This document shows, in pieces, positions 7,619 to 17,253 of a stretch of 64,000 nt of DNA. The number at the start of each line of letters is the position of its first letter. The stretch's first letter is position 1. Location: positions 1-64,000 of the forward strand of contig JBDRZP010000014.1 in assembly GCA_039804025.1 (NCBI GenBank). The letters run 5' to 3'. This DNA is from a candidate division WOR-3 bacterium (lineage in GTDB: Bacteria; Hydrothermota; Hydrothermia; Hydrothermales; JAJRUZ01). Made by a program: the position numbers and the translations under genes. Under the pieces are notes generated by a model. It ran no database searches. It saw only the letters and a program-made list of their open reading frames with translations, and had not been told where the DNA came from.

Positions 7619-8239
7619 ATGGCTTTTAAATTACCCGATTTACCTTATTCTTATGATGCTTTGGAGCCTTATATAGATGCAAAAACAATGGAGATTCATC
7701 ACACAAAGCATCATGCTGCCTATGTAAATAATCTAAATAATGCTCTCTCAAAATATCCCGAACTTGAAAAATATTCTCTTGAGGAAATTTTAAGAAATCT
7801 TGATTCTATTCCAGAGGATATAAAGATTACTGTGCGAAATAATGGTGGAGGGCATTTTAATCACTCACTTTTCTGGGAAGTTATGAAAAAAGATGGTGGA
7901 GAGCCTAAAGGAGAGCTTTTAAAGGCAATAGAAAGGGATTTTGGTTCTTTTTCTTCTTTTAAAGAAAAATTTGCAAATGCTGCAAAGAATCATTTTGGTT
8001 CAGGATGGGCTTGGCTTTCTCTATCAAGATTTGGAAAACTTTATGTTTTTTCAACTCCTAATCAGGATAATCCATTAATGATAGGTTATATTCCCATTCT
8101 TGGACTTGATGTATGGGAGCATGCTTATTACTTAAAGTATCAAAATAGAAGAGCAGAATATGTGGATAACTGGTTTAATGTGATAAACTGGGATAAAGTA
8201 AAAGATAATTATGAGGAGGCTTTAAAAAAGATTAGATAG
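7619..8239 (+). CDS. sodA: Superoxide dismutase, Fe/Mn family (probably Mn type)
   Basis: The enzyme dismutates superoxide to oxygen and hydrogen peroxide. The four metal ligands are visible as His27, His82, Asp164 and His168 (in [11 protein letters not shown]). Gly residues before His82 and Gln149 in TPNQDNP follow the manganese pattern, although cambialistic use cannot be excluded. The 206 residues have no signal peptide, so it acts in the cytoplasm. It has its own promoter and a strong Shine-Dalgarno, and suggests the organism meets some oxygen. Confidence 0.96.
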   Translation: MAFKLPDLPYSYDALEPYIDAKTMEIHHTKHHAAYVNNLNNALSKYPELEKYSLEEILRNLDSIPEDIKITVRNNGGGHFNHSLFWEVMKKDGGEPKGELLKAIERDFGSFSSFKEKFANAAKNHFGSGWAWLSLSRFGKLYVFSTPNQDNPLMIGYIPILGLDVWEHAYYLKYQNRRAEYVDNWFNVINWDKVKDNYEEALKKIR

Positions 8240-8312
8240 AAAACTCAAAAAAGAAGATTTTTAATTTTTTTAATTCTTAAGGATCTATTTTTTTATTAAA
8301 AATAATTTATTT

Positions 8313-8318
8313 TAAAAT
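8313..8318 (+). promoter_or_regulatory. -10 box (TAAAAT) of panB, leaderless arrangement
   Basis: TAAAAT ends 6 nt before the panB ATG. The bases between are TTTTAT-like with no Shine-Dalgarno. Confidence 0.5.
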
Positions 8319-8324
8319 TTTTAT

Positions 8325-9116
8325 ATGAAAAAATTAACAATTCACGATATAATTGCAAAAAAGGGAAAGGAAAAAATTGTAGCCCTTACAAGTTATGATT
8401 ATCAAATGGCTAAAATTGAAGATGAAATAGGAATTGATATTATTCTTGTTGGTGATAGTGTTTCTAATGTTTTGCTTGGATATGATAACACTTTAAGAAT
8501 AGGAATGGATGAAATGCTCGTTTTTACAAGGGCAGTTGCAAGGGGTGTAAAATATTCCCTTCTTGTCGGTGATATGCCCTTTTTATCCTTTCAGATTTCA
8601 AAAGAAGAAGCAATAAGAAATGCTGGTGAATTTATAAGAGCAGGATGTGATGCTGTTAAAATTGAAGGAGGAGAAGAGTCCCTTGAAGTAATTGAATACC
8701 TTGTTAAAAACGGTATTCCTGTAATGGGTCATATAGGTTTGACTCCACAGTGGATTTTAAAAATGGGAGGTTATAAAGTTCAGGGAAAAACTGAAGAAAG
8801 TATAAAAAAATTAAAAAGAGATGCTGAACTTTTAGAAAATGGAGGAGTTTTTTCCATTGTTCTTGAAGGTGTAAAAGAAGATGTAGCAAAAGAAATCACA
8901 GAGAGTTTAAAAATTCCAACAATAGGAATTGGGTCTGGAAGATACTGTGATGGTCAGATTCTTGTTGTATGGGATATATTAGGTTATACAGAAAAACCCT
9001 ATCCCAAGTTTGTAAGAACCTATGAAGATTTGAGGGAAAGAATAAAAAATGCCCTTTTAAGATTTAAAGAGGATGTTATTAAAGGAAATTACCCTTCTGA
9101 AAAAGAAATCTATTAA
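8325..9116 (+). CDS. panB: 3-methyl-2-oxobutanoate hydroxymethyltransferase (PanB)
   Basis: PanB makes ketopantoate from 2-oxoisovalerate and methylenetetrahydrofolate, the first step of pantothenate and coenzyme A synthesis. LTSYDYQMA, VGDSVSNVLLG (Asp44) and VGDMPF (Asp83) carry the substrate and Mg2+ contacts of the family, and KIEGG and VLEGV follow. The 263-residue length is normal. It stands alone, without panC or panD nearby. It ends 4 nt into the convergent HAD gene. Confidence 0.95.
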   Translation: MKKLTIHDIIAKKGKEKIVALTSYDYQMAKIEDEIGIDIILVGDSVSNVLLGYDNTLRIGMDEMLVFTRAVARGVKYSLLVGDMPFLSFQISKEEAIRNAGEFIRAGCDAVKIEGGEESLEVIEYLVKNGIPVMGHIGLTPQWILKMGGYKVQGKTEESIKKLKRDAELLENGGVFSIVLEGVKEDVAKEITESLKIPTIGIGSGRYCDGQILVVWDILGYTEKPYPKFVRTYEDLRERIKNALLRFKEDVIKGNYPSEKEIY

Positions 9117-9799
9117 ATCAATTTTTCAAAAAATTTTTTTAAGTCCCTGAAATTATCAAAAACAAAATTAGCACCTGCTTTTAAAAGTTCCTCCTTTGAA
9201 AATCTAAAAATAGCCATTCCTATGGATTTAAAGCTTACCTTTTTTGCAGCCTCAATATCTCTTGGTGTATCTCCAATTACATAAACATCTAAAATTCTAA
9301 AATTTTCTCTTTCTGCAATTTTTTTTCCCTTTTCATATGCTTTTCTTAAAATTTCACTTCTTTCCCAGGAATCAGAGGCATAACCGCCAAACTTAAAGTA
9401 TTTTAAAAGATAAGAGGGTTTTAATTTTATCTCAGCACCTTCTTCAAGATTTCCTGTAGCAAGTCCTAATAAAAATTTTTCCTTTTTCTGTGCCCATTCG
9501 AGAAATTCCGGAACTCCCTCAAAGATTTTATAACCTGGATTATCTATTTCCTTTTTGAGATTATCAAGATAAATTTCAAGAATTTCTTCAATTTCTTTTT
9601 TTTCTGGTTTTTTATTTAATTTTTTTAAAAATACTTCCTCAATAATTAAGGGATCTGTTTTTCCATCAGGAGAAATATCTTTCATAGCTTCTTTTAATCC
9701 ATATTTTTTAAAAAAAGCCTTATCAATAGACCTTGTTCCTGCTCCACCTGAATAAATAAGTGTTCCGTCAATATCAAAAAGGAGCATGATTTTATCCAT
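9113..9799 (-). CDS. HAD-superfamily hydrolase, phosphoglycolate-phosphatase-like
   Basis: The protein has the HAD motif I FDIDGTLI near its start, a helical cap, motif II ATGNL and motif III/IV VIGDTPRDIEAA, so it is a phosphatase of the Gph/PpaX-like branch. The exact substrate is not evident. I place the start at the ATG at 9799 (228 residues), not at an in-frame ATG 12 codons upstream. The nearer start lies 7 nt after a TATAAT, matching the leaderless pattern of its neighbours, and a conserved HAD begins right there. It converges on panB with a 4-nt overlap. Confidence 0.82.
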   Translation of the reverse strand: MDKIMLLFDIDGTLIYSGGAGTRSIDKAFFKKYGLKEAMKDISPDGKTDPLIIEEVFLKKLNKKPEKKEIEEILEIYLDNLKKEIDNPGYKIFEGVPEFLEWAQKKEKFLLGLATGNLEEGAEIKLKPSYLLKYFKFGGYASDSWERSEILRKAYEKGKKIAERENFRILDVYVIGDTPRDIEAAKKVSFKSIGMAIFRFSKEELLKAGANFVFDNFRDLKKFFEKLI

Positions 9800-9806
9800 A
9801 TTTTTT

Positions 9807-9812
9807 ATTATA
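9807..9812 (-). promoter_or_regulatory. -10 box (TATAAT) of the HAD gene, leaderless arrangement
   Basis: On the minus strand TATAAT ends 7 nt before the proposed ATG at 9799. It supports that start over the upstream in-frame ATG, which would precede the promoter. Confidence 0.6.
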
Positions 9813-9849
9813 AAAGATTTGATAAATTTTCTCAAAAATATTTATACTT

Positions 9850-9855
9850 TATAAA
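9850..9855 (+). promoter_or_regulatory. -10 box (TATAAA), leaderless arrangement
   Basis: TATAAA ends 7 nt before the ATG at 9863, without a Shine-Dalgarno. Confidence 0.45.
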
Positions 9856-9862
9856 AATTCAT

Positions 9863-11728
9863 ATGAAAATAATACTTTTTATTATTATCACTTCTTCCTG
9901 GTTTCAGAAAGATTTTGAAAGGGCTAAATTTTTATATGAAAGTGCTTTAAAAGGAGAGGAAAATTCAGAAAATCCCTTTGTTTATTTTATTAAAGCAATA
10001 AAAGAAGAAAAAATGGGAAAATTTGAAGAGGCAAGGAATGATTTTGAAAAAGCTAAGTTTTTCTCAAATCTTGAGCCAGCAAATATATTTTTGATGTATA
10101 TGATTTGTGATATAAAAAATTTGAAAGAGTTTAAAGATGAACTTATTCCACTTTTATTAAAATCAAAAGAAAAAAAGGGAGTAGAGGATATTTATGAAAT
10201 TTCAGAATACTTTTTTAAAAAATCTGAATGGGAGCCCCTTTTTATATTAAAAATTGAGGAACTTGATAAAGCATTGGCTATTTCGCCGACATATATTAAA
10301 GCATGGTTTAAAAAACTCGAACTTTATTATATAAATTTTAAATTTTTAGATTTTTTAAAAACCTTTTTCAGTTTTTCCCCTTTTAAGAGAGGTAATCCCC
10401 TTTTTAAAGAAATTTTTAATCTTGCCTTTTTAAGAGTTATAATTCTTTTTTTCTATTCTCTTTTTTTTATATTCCTTCTTGGAATTTTATTAAGAAAAAG
10501 GTATTCAATTTATTTTATTAATTTAAAAACTCTTTCTCAATTTCCTGAATCCGAATTTTTACCTATTATTTTATTTTTAATTCTCTTATTTTTAAGAGCG
10601 CCTCTTCCTTTTTACCTTCTTTTAATAATACCTACAATTTTCTTTTTAGAACTTAAAGAAAAAATTTTCCTTTCAATTTTACTTATTTTGATTTTTTTAG
10701 TCTCTTTATTTGCCATTCAGAAGGAACCCTATTCCCTTTCCTTTGTTCAAGACCCTCTCAATCCCTATTATCTTAAGTTTTTAACAATGAATTCCCCTTA
10801 TGATGAGGAACTTTTAAAGAAATGGGATTCTCTAAATATTGAGGAGAAAAATTTAATGAAAAGTATCATTTATATGAAAAAAGGGGAAATAAAAGAAGCA
10901 GAAAAGCTTTTAAGAGATAAATTTAATAAATCTTCTTACAATTATTTAGTTGAGATGGGGAATATATATTTTTTAAAGGGAAAGTATGATTCAGCGAGTA
11001 TTTTTTATAGAGAAGCAATTAATTTATATCCAGAGAAATTTGAGGCACATTTTAATTTATCTCAGGTTGCCTTTCAGATGGTTGACCTTGATTTATTTCA
11101 AAAAGAAATAGAAATTCTTAATCACATAGATGCTAAAAAAACCGAAAGATACATAAAAGTTATAAAGGAATTCAAACTTACTCCATTTTTACATGCCTAC
11201 CCCGAAAATTTTAAGAAATATAAATTCAAAAGTGAAAAAGTTTTTCTTTTTGTTAACAGGTTTATTTTCCCATCCCTATTTATGCCTCTTTCTTTTATAA
11301 TTCTATTTATCATGTTTTTCCTTAAAGGCACACAAAGTATTAAAAGGTGTAAAGCATGTAAAAAAGTTATTTTAGGAGAAGTAGAAAATATTCCCCCCCT
11401 TGGTGAGGTTTGCGAAAAATGTAAAAATGAAATTCTTGCTACAGAATCCTTAAAATTAAGACAGAGAATTGCAATGAGGTTAAAAATGAAAAGGTTACAG
11501 AAAATTAAAAATATTCTTTTATTTGTTAATCTTTTACTTCCCGGGCTTTCCTTTGTTATAAATAATTCTATGATACTATTTTTGATAAGTTCTTCTATCT
11601 TTTCCCTTGGTCTTATTATTATTTACTTTACTTCCTTTAAACTTTTCGGTATTTTACTTTATATATTTAGTTTTTTAATTTTTCTTTTTTATTATTTAAC
11701 AGGAGGTAAAATTGATGAAGCAATTTAG
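9863..11728 (+). CDS. Membrane protein with TPR segments and a zinc-ribbon-like motif
   Basis: This 621-residue protein has a signal-like N-terminus and TPR-like helices (about 15-170). Several membrane spans follow in the middle (about 190-290), then a second TPR block containing GNIYFLKGKYDSASIFYREA-like repeats. A cysteine pair KRCKACKK and a second pair VCEKCKNE could form a zinc ribbon near residue 500. Two or three more membrane helices end the chain. I do not recognise a named family. It overlaps the next gene, whose Shine-Dalgarno lies inside it, so the two are translationally linked. Confidence 0.6.
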   Translation: MKIILFIIITSSWFQKDFERAKFLYESALKGEENSENPFVYFIKAIKEEKMGKFEEARNDFEKAKFFSNLEPANIFLMYMICDIKNLKEFKDELIPLLLKSKEKKGVEDIYEISEYFFKKSEWEPLFILKIEELDKALAISPTYIKAWFKKLELYYINFKFLDFLKTFFSFSPFKRGNPLFKEIFNLAFLRVIILFFYSLFFIFLLGILLRKRYSIYFINLKTLSQFPESEFLPIILFLILLFLRAPLPFYLLLIIPTIFFLELKEKIFLSILLILIFLVSLFAIQKEPYSLSFVQDPLNPYYLKFLTMNSPYDEELLKKWDSLNIEEKNLMKSIIYMKKGEIKEAEKLLRDKFNKSSYNYLVEMGNIYFLKGKYDSASIFYREAINLYPEKFEAHFNLSQVAFQMVDLDLFQKEIEILNHIDAKKTERYIKVIKEFKLTPFLHAYPENFKKYKFKSEKVFLFVNRFIFPSLFMPLSFIILFIMFFLKGTQSIKRCKACKKVILGEVENIPPLGEVCEKCKNEILATESLKLRQRIAMRLKMKRLQKIKNILLFVNLLLPGLSFVINNSMILFLISSSIFSLGLIIIYFTSFKLFGILLYIFSFLIFLFYYLTGGKIDEAI

Positions 11729-12680
11729 TGAGGGAATGAGTGGAAGTTTGAAGATATTTTCTGCACCTGATGTATTACAACTAATTTCCCAGCAAAGAAA
11801 AAAAGGTGTTGTTTATTTTTATAAGGGTAAAACAGAAGCAGCAGTTGGTTTTGAAGATGGAAAAGTTGTTGCTGCCTATATTATAAGAGAAGGAGAGTTT
11901 GAATCCCTTGAAAATTTTTTAGTAAAATCAGGTCTTGTATCAGAACAGGATTATAAAACAGCAAAGGAAATCCAGGAAGATACAGGAGAGCCCATTGAGG
12001 AAATTCTTGTAAAGGAAGGTGTAATAACTTCTGAGAATTTGATTGAGATAATTTCCTTTAAGATTCAGGAAGTTATAGATGAAGTTATAACCTGGAGAGA
12101 GGGAATATATAAATTTGAGCCTGATAAGGAGATTTATAAGTTTTCAAAGATTAAGATAAGTCTTCCTCTTGATTCCCTTTTAATGGAAGCAGCTTGGCAT
12201 CAGGATGAGTGGCCAAGAATAAAGGAGAAAATCAAAAGTTCTGATATGGTTTTTAAAATTTCATCAAAAAAACCACAGATTGAACTTGAGCTGGAAAAGG
12301 ATGAGAAAAAAGTTTTGAAGCTTGTAAATGCAAGAAGAACAGTTCAGGAAATTGTAAATTTAAGTGGTCTTGGAAAATTTAAGACCTATTTTGCTTTATA
12401 CAGGTTATATGAAATGGGAAGAATAGAACCTGTGGAAAAACTTACTGAAAAAGAAGAATTTGTAGAGGAAGTTGTTAAAGAGGATAAAGTTAAAAGAGAA
12501 AGGGAAAAAACTTTGATTTTACCTAACCTTACACTTCGTTTAATTTTCATTTTTCTTTTTGTTTTTCTGTTTTTTATTTTGAAAGTTTATAAAAGGGGAA
12601 TTTTCCCTTATATTGAAAAAATTGTTCCTGAACAAAAAGTTTTTAGTGTTGATGAAAATTTATTCAAAATTTCACCATGA
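11715..12680 (+). CDS. PATAN/DUF4388-domain protein with C-terminal membrane helix
   Basis: The N-terminal 100 residues (SGSLKIFSAPDVLQLIS, then VVYFYKGKTEAAVGFEDGKVV-like strands) match DUF4388, a PATAN domain common in response-regulator and gliding-associated proteins. A GspE-N-like helical region (about 75-130) follows, with a winged-helix-like segment (about 195-235) and one membrane span near 270-290. It starts at the ATG 7 nt after AGGAGGT, not at the preceding TTG. It shares an operon with the TPR protein upstream and meaB downstream (ATGA overlap). Signalling or scaffold role inferred. Confidence 0.7.
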   Translation: MKQFSEGMSGSLKIFSAPDVLQLISQQRKKGVVYFYKGKTEAAVGFEDGKVVAAYIIREGEFESLENFLVKSGLVSEQDYKTAKEIQEDTGEPIEEILVKEGVITSENLIEIISFKIQEVIDEVITWREGIYKFEPDKEIYKFSKIKISLPLDSLLMEAAWHQDEWPRIKEKIKSSDMVFKISSKKPQIELELEKDEKKVLKLVNARRTVQEIVNLSGLGKFKTYFALYRLYEMGRIEPVEKLTEKEEFVEEVVKEDKVKREREKTLILPNLTLRLIFIFLFVFLFFILKVYKRGIFPYIEKIVPEQKVFSVDENLFKISP

Positions 12681-13600
12681 ATTCAATTAGGGAACTTTCA
12701 AAACTTATAACAAAAATTGAAAATTTTGATGAACTTGATTCAGATGTTTTAAAGAGAATTTTTGAAAAAGAAGGTAAAGCACACAGGATAGGTTTTACAG
12801 GTCCTCCAGGTGCAGGAAAAAGCACTTTGAGTGATAGGATAGCTTCACTTTTAGCAGAGGAAAAAAATAAGGTTGGAATTATCGCAGTTGATCCTACAAG
12901 TCCTTTCACAGGTGGAGCAATTCTTGGGGATAGAATAAGAATGGAGGAAGCTTCAAAGAAAGGTGTTTTTATTAGAAGTTTGGGTTCAAGAGGAGGTATA
13001 GGAGGTTTATCAAGGAGAACTTACCTTTCGTCTCTTTCCATGGAATCTTTTGGAATGGATTATATCATAATTGAAACAGTGGGAGTAGGTCAATCAGATT
13101 TTGAAATAAGATATATTGCTGATACAACTATCGTTGTTTTAACTCCTGAATCCGGTGATTATGTTCAAGCTATGAAGGCAGGTTTAATGGAGATTGGTGA
13201 TATTTATGTTATAAATAAGTCAGATAGACCTGGTGCAAAGGAAATAAAAAATGAAGTTGAATCTGCACTTTTACTTTTACCATCAAATTCTGAGTGGAAA
13301 GTGAAAGTAATTCTTACAAGTGGAATAAAGGGCGAAGGTATAGAAGAGTTGAAAAATCTTATAATTACTCATAAAAAATTTTTAGAAGAAACAAAATTAA
13401 AGGATAAAATGATTAGAGAAAGAAGAAAAAGATTTTTAATGGAATTTTTAAGGGATGAGATATGGGATGAAATTGAATTTTTTCTTGAAAAGAATGGTCT
13501 AATTGAGAAATTTTTAAAAGATATAGAAATGGGAAAACCTTTTAGAGAGATAAAAAAAGAATTTTTTGAATTTTTTAAAAAGGGGTTAAAATCCCCTTAA
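12677..13600 (+). CDS. meaB: MeaB/ArgK-type G-protein chaperone of methylmalonyl-CoA mutase
   Basis: MeaB guards adenosylcobalamin loading and protects methylmalonyl-CoA mutase, using GTP. The P-loop GPPGAGKS is at 42-49. [19 protein letters not shown] and ETVGVGQSD are family signatures, and NKSD is the guanine-specificity motif. The 307-residue length is normal. The start overlaps the previous gene by 4 nt, and the mutase large subunit begins 17 nt downstream. Operon context therefore confirms the partner. Confidence 0.95.
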   Translation: MNSIRELSKLITKIENFDELDSDVLKRIFEKEGKAHRIGFTGPPGAGKSTLSDRIASLLAEEKNKVGIIAVDPTSPFTGGAILGDRIRMEEASKKGVFIRSLGSRGGIGGLSRRTYLSSLSMESFGMDYIIIETVGVGQSDFEIRYIADTTIVVLTPESGDYVQAMKAGLMEIGDIYVINKSDRPGAKEIKNEVESALLLLPSNSEWKVKVILTSGIKGEGIEELKNLIITHKKFLEETKLKDKMIRERRKRFLMEFLRDEIWDEIEFFLEKNGLIEKFLKDIEMGKPFREIKKEFFEFFKKGLKSP

Positions 13601-13617
13601 ACTTTTTTAAAAAAGAT

Positions 13618-15294
13618 ATGGAAAAGGAAAAAATTTTAGAGGAAAAGAAGAAATGGGAAGAGTGTGTAAGAAAAAATTACAAGGATGAAAAAGAAAAATA
13701 TCAAACTATATCAGGAATTGAAATAAAGGATATTTATACCCCTCTTGATGTTGAAGATCTTGATTATTTGAGAGACCTTGGTTTTCCTGGTCAATATCCC
13801 TTCACAAGAGGAGTTTATGGAAATATGTATAGAGGTAAGTTATGGACAATCAGACAATTTTCAGGTTTTGGAACAGCAAAGGATACAAATGAAAGGTTTA
13901 AGTTTCTTTTAAAACACGGTCAAACAGGTCTCTCAACAGCCTTTGATATGCCAACTCTTATGGGTTATGATTCAGACCATCCAATGGCACAGGGTGAAGT
14001 GGGAAGAGAGGGTGTTGCTGTTGATACTCTTAAAGATTTTGAAATTCTTTTTGATGGTATTCCCCTTGATAAGGTTTCCACTTCCTTTACAATCAATTCA
14101 CCGGCAGCAATTATTCTTGCAATGTATATTGCTGTCGGAGAAAAACAGGGTGTGCCTTCCCATAAGTTAAGAGGAACAATTCAGAATGATATATTAAAGG
14201 AGTATCACGCTCAGAATGAGTGGATTTTTCCACCTGAACCTTCCATAAAGATAATTACTGATATTTTTGAATTTGCAAAGGATCATCTTCCAAAGTTTAA
14301 TACAATTTCCATATCAGGTTATCATATAAGAGAGGCTGGTTCAACAGCAGTTCAAGAGCTTGCCTTTACCCTTGCAGATGGTTTTGCCTATGTTGAGGCA
14401 GGAATAAGGAGAGGTTTAAATGTTGATGATTTTGCAAGCAGGTTATCCTTTTTCTTTAATGCCCATATGGATTTCTTTGAAGAAATTGCAAAATATAGAG
14501 CTGCAAGGAGAATATGGGCAAGGGAAATGAAAGAAAGATACAAGGCAAAAGATCCAAGGTCAATGATGTTAAGGTTTCATACCCAGACCGCAGGATGCTC
14601 CTTACAGGCTCAGCAACCTCTTGTTAATATAATTAGGACAACAATTGAGGCTCTCTCAGCAGTTTTAGGAGGGACTCAGAGTCTCCACACAAATTCTTAT
14701 GATGAAGCCTTACAGTTACCGGCAGAATTACCTGCTGTTATTGCAGTGAGAACCCAGCAGGTTATAGCTTATGAAAGTGGTGTTATAAATACGATTGACC
14801 CCTTAGCTGGAAGTTATTTTGTGGAATCACTTACAAATAAGATGGAGGAGGAGGCTTATAAGTATTTTGATGAGATTTTAAAAATGGGTAATGGTTCTTT
14901 CCTTGATGGTGTTTTAAAAGGCATAGGGGAAGGATTTTTTAAAAGGGAAATAGCAAATGCTGCTTATGAATTTCAAAAGAGAGTTGAATCACAGGAATAT
15001 ATTATTGTTGGGGTTAATAAGTATGTTGACCCTGAAGAAAAAATAGAAGTTCCACCTTTTAAAATGGATCCTGAACTTGAGAAAAAGCAGATTGAATTTT
15101 TGCATAAAGTAAAATCTGAAAGGGATAATATAGCGACTCAAAATGCCCTTAATGAACTTGGAAAAGCAGCTGATAGAGGTCTCAATTTGATGCCTTATAT
15201 TATTGAATGTGTTAAAAGATATGCTACTGAAGGAGAAATAATTGATACTCTGAAAGTAAGGTATGGAGTATTTAGGGAAAAGGTTGTTGTTTGA
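13618..15294 (+). CDS. mcmA: Methylmalonyl-CoA mutase, large (catalytic) subunit
   Basis: The enzyme interconverts (R)-methylmalonyl-CoA and succinyl-CoA with adenosylcobalamin. Its 558 residues cover only the TIM-barrel substrate domain ([24 protein letters not shown], the TNSYDEAL and [10 protein letters not shown] motifs). The cobalamin-binding domain is absent, as in two-subunit archaeal and thermophile enzymes. A separate small subunit is therefore needed and is not in this window. It lies 17 nt after meaB; the epimerase of the same pathway is at 48757. Confidence 0.96.
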   Translation: MEKEKILEEKKKWEECVRKNYKDEKEKYQTISGIEIKDIYTPLDVEDLDYLRDLGFPGQYPFTRGVYGNMYRGKLWTIRQFSGFGTAKDTNERFKFLLKHGQTGLSTAFDMPTLMGYDSDHPMAQGEVGREGVAVDTLKDFEILFDGIPLDKVSTSFTINSPAAIILAMYIAVGEKQGVPSHKLRGTIQNDILKEYHAQNEWIFPPEPSIKIITDIFEFAKDHLPKFNTISISGYHIREAGSTAVQELAFTLADGFAYVEAGIRRGLNVDDFASRLSFFFNAHMDFFEEIAKYRAARRIWAREMKERYKAKDPRSMMLRFHTQTAGCSLQAQQPLVNIIRTTIEALSAVLGGTQSLHTNSYDEALQLPAELPAVIAVRTQQVIAYESGVINTIDPLAGSYFVESLTNKMEEEAYKYFDEILKMGNGSFLDGVLKGIGEGFFKREIANAAYEFQKRVESQEYIIVGVNKYVDPEEKIEVPPFKMDPELEKKQIEFLHKVKSERDNIATQNALNELGKAADRGLNLMPYIIECVKRYATEGEIIDTLKVRYGVFREKVVV

Positions 15295-15312
15295 TTTTTA
15301 TTTATTAAAAAT

Positions 15313-15342
15313 TTGAAATTAATTTAAGATTAATATTATATT
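15313..15342 (+). promoter_or_regulatory. Promoter, leaderless arrangement
   Basis: TTGAAA (15313-15318), an 18-bp spacer and TATATT (15337-15342) precede the ATG at 15349 by only 6 nt. No Shine-Dalgarno is present. Confidence 0.6.
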
Positions 15343-15348
15343 ATCCTT

Positions 15349-15891
15349 ATGAAAAAATTTTTAATTTTTTTCTTTATTTTATTTTTAACTTCAACTCCGC
15401 TTTTTTCACATGAGAAGCATGAAGAAAAAGGAGTTGAAAAAGAGGAAATTGTTTCACCTCAAGAGGAAGGTCAAGAAGGTGAAGAAAAAATTGAGGAAAA
15501 GTTTGTTTTGCCGCCTATAAAGGATATTCTATTTTCCCATCTTCATAACAAATTAATTCATTTTCCAATAGTTCTTTCCCTTTTAGCTTTCCTCTTTTTT
15601 CTATTTCCAGGTAATGAGAAAGAGGCGCGATTTTTGCTCATATTAGCAGCAGCCTTTACAATTCCTGTTTATTTCACTGGTGAGGCACAAAGTGAGTTTT
15701 TTGAAGGAAAGGAGAAAGAGTATCTTGTTGAATTACATGAGCAGTTTGGAATATTTACGATAATTTCTATATGGATATTTCTTTTTCTTTCCTTTTTAAA
15801 AATACCAAAAATAATAAAGATATTTTTTGGAGTTATAGTTGTAATACTTGTAATGATAACAGGTTTATATGGTGGAATTTGTGCTCATTAA
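15349..15891 (+). CDS. Membrane protein resembling DUF2231, with acidic periplasmic linker
   Basis: The 180-residue protein begins with a signal peptide (1-21, ending near LFSH). A histidine- and glutamate-rich linker runs to about 60. Four membrane spans follow. HLHNKLIHFPIVLSLLAF is the typical DUF2231 opening, in which the histidines have been suggested to bind metal or heme, and ELHEQFG carries another. Its role is unknown. It is followed closely by a heme-monooxygenase-like gene, so a redox or heme connection is possible but speculative. Confidence 0.6.
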   Translation: MKKFLIFFFILFLTSTPLFSHEKHEEKGVEKEEIVSPQEEGQEGEEKIEEKFVLPPIKDILFSHLHNKLIHFPIVLSLLAFLFFLFPGNEKEARFLLILAAAFTIPVYFTGEAQSEFFEGKEKEYLVELHEQFGIFTIISIWIFLFLSFLKIPKIIKIFFGVIVVILVMITGLYGGICAH

Positions 15892-15913
15892 TAGATTTAA
15901 AAAGGAGGTTTTT

Positions 15914-16213
15914 ATGTTTATAGCCATAAATAGAATTTTTGTTAAGGATGAATTCAAGAAGGAATGGGAAGAAAGGTTTAAGAGAAGAAAGAGACTTGTG
16001 GAGAAAAAGAAGGGTTTTAGAAAAATGGAAGTTTTAAAACCTCTTGAAGGGAATGATTATCTTGTAGTTACATACTGGGAAACAAAAGAAGATTTTTTAA
16101 ACTGGGTTAATTCAGAGGATTTTAAGGAGGCTCATAAGGATTCGCCACCTTCAGAATTTTTTTTAAAACAGAATGAATTTAGTATCTATGAATTATTATA
16201 TGAAAGTGGATGA
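15914..16213 (+). CDS. Antibiotic biosynthesis monooxygenase-fold protein, IsdG/HmoB-like
   Basis: The 99-residue ABM-fold protein starts at an ATG 5 nt after AAAGGAGGT. The longer in-frame reading that overlaps the upstream gene lacks a ribosome site. AINRIFV near the N-terminus holds the conserved Asn, and YWETKEDFLNWVNSEDF then EAH hold Trp and His residues placed as in heme-degrading monooxygenases. Heme degradation or heme binding is therefore likely, but other ABM proteins act on quinones. It overlaps the next gene by 4 nt. Confidence 0.72.
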   Translation: MFIAINRIFVKDEFKKEWEERFKRRKRLVEKKKGFRKMEVLKPLEGNDYLVVTYWETKEDFLNWVNSEDFKEAHKDSPPSEFFLKQNEFSIYELLYESG

Positions 16214-16992
16214 AATTTTTTGGTAAGGATAAAAAGAATGCTAAAATTTTAATTAAGGGTGTTCCCTTTGAATTTATATCACCTTCAGGTGGATGTGCCC
16301 TTTCACCTTATTTTTTAAGATACTGTTCAGAGTATATAGAAACAAAAAGTTTTTATTTTAATAAGGAATGTGAGGATTTTGAAGATAAGGGGGATATTTC
16401 CTGTTTTGGAATTGAATTTATTGAAGCGATTGATTTGATAGAAAGGGAATCCAGTGAAATATTAGAAAGTGGTAAAATGGTTTTATTTATAGGTGGTGAT
16501 CATACTATAAGTTATCCTATCTTTAAGTCAGTTAAAAATATATATCCTGATGTTAAATTACTTATTTTTGATGCTCATACTGATTTCAGGGATTTATTTA
16601 TGGATTCTAAACTGAATCATGCTACCTGGTTAAAAAGGCTTTATGAGGAAAGAGTTATTAGGGAAGATGAAGTATTTTTATATGGAATAAGGGAAAATTT
16701 TCCTGAAACCCCCTTTAAGATTTTAAAAAAGGAGGAACTTTTAGAACTTAAAGGAAACTTTTATCTTTCCTTTGATTTAGATGTTTTTAAACCTGAATTT
16801 TTTTCTTCTGTTACAAATCCTGTTCCAGGTGGTTTGAGTTTTGAGGAAGTTATGGAAATTTTAAATAGAATAAAAAATTACATAGTTTCTGCTGATTTTG
16901 TTGAATTTAATCCTTTAAGAGGAAATCCCCTTATTTCAGGAACTATTTTTGCTACACTAATTCGTGAGTTTATTGTTTTAAAGTCTCTTTAA
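16210..16992 (+). CDS. Agmatinase/arginase-family ureohydrolase
   Basis: The 260-residue enzyme has the binuclear manganese motifs GGDHT (95-99), DAHTDFRD (121-128) and SFDLDVFKP (187-195). The family version of the last motif is SxDxDxxDP; here the third Asp is Lys194, while the two metal-binding Asp residues are kept. The substrate may be agmatine or another guanidino compound. The ATG overlaps the upstream stop codon, so it is translated with the ABM-fold gene. Confidence 0.85.
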   Translation: MKFFGKDKKNAKILIKGVPFEFISPSGGCALSPYFLRYCSEYIETKSFYFNKECEDFEDKGDISCFGIEFIEAIDLIERESSEILESGKMVLFIGGDHTISYPIFKSVKNIYPDVKLLIFDAHTDFRDLFMDSKLNHATWLKRLYEERVIREDEVFLYGIRENFPETPFKILKKEELLELKGNFYLSFDLDVFKPEFFSSVTNPVPGGLSFEEVMEILNRIKNYIVSADFVEFNPLRGNPLISGTIFATLIREFIVLKSL

Positions 16993-17109
16993 AATTTATT
17001 ATTAATTTTTATTGGCTTCTTGAGATTTATTCAACCGAAATTAAAAAACACTAATAACTGGATTTGAATTAAAGAAAAATGAGAATTTTATAAAATATAA
17101 TATAAAGTT

Positions 17110-17253
17110 ATGGGTGTAAGCCAAAAAAAGATAAAACCTTTTAATTTCGAAAGAGATAGAGAGGTTTTTATTACTTTTGATAGTGGAGTAATCTATCCCT
17201 ATATAAATCAAATATTTGCGAAAGGAAGGGTTAAAAGTTATGGGGAAAATTGA
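17110..17253 (+). CDS. Possible small leaderless ORF ahead of the HEPN gene
   Basis: A 47-codon frame starts at ATG 17110, 8 nt after a TATAAT (17096-17101), and ends inside the HEPN coding start. The residues (MGVSQKKIKPFNFERD and onward) match nothing I know. It may be a leader peptide coupled to the HEPN gene, a remnant, or chance. Confidence 0.28.
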   Translation: MGVSQKKIKPFNFERDREVFITFDSGVIYPYINQIFAKGRVKSYGEN

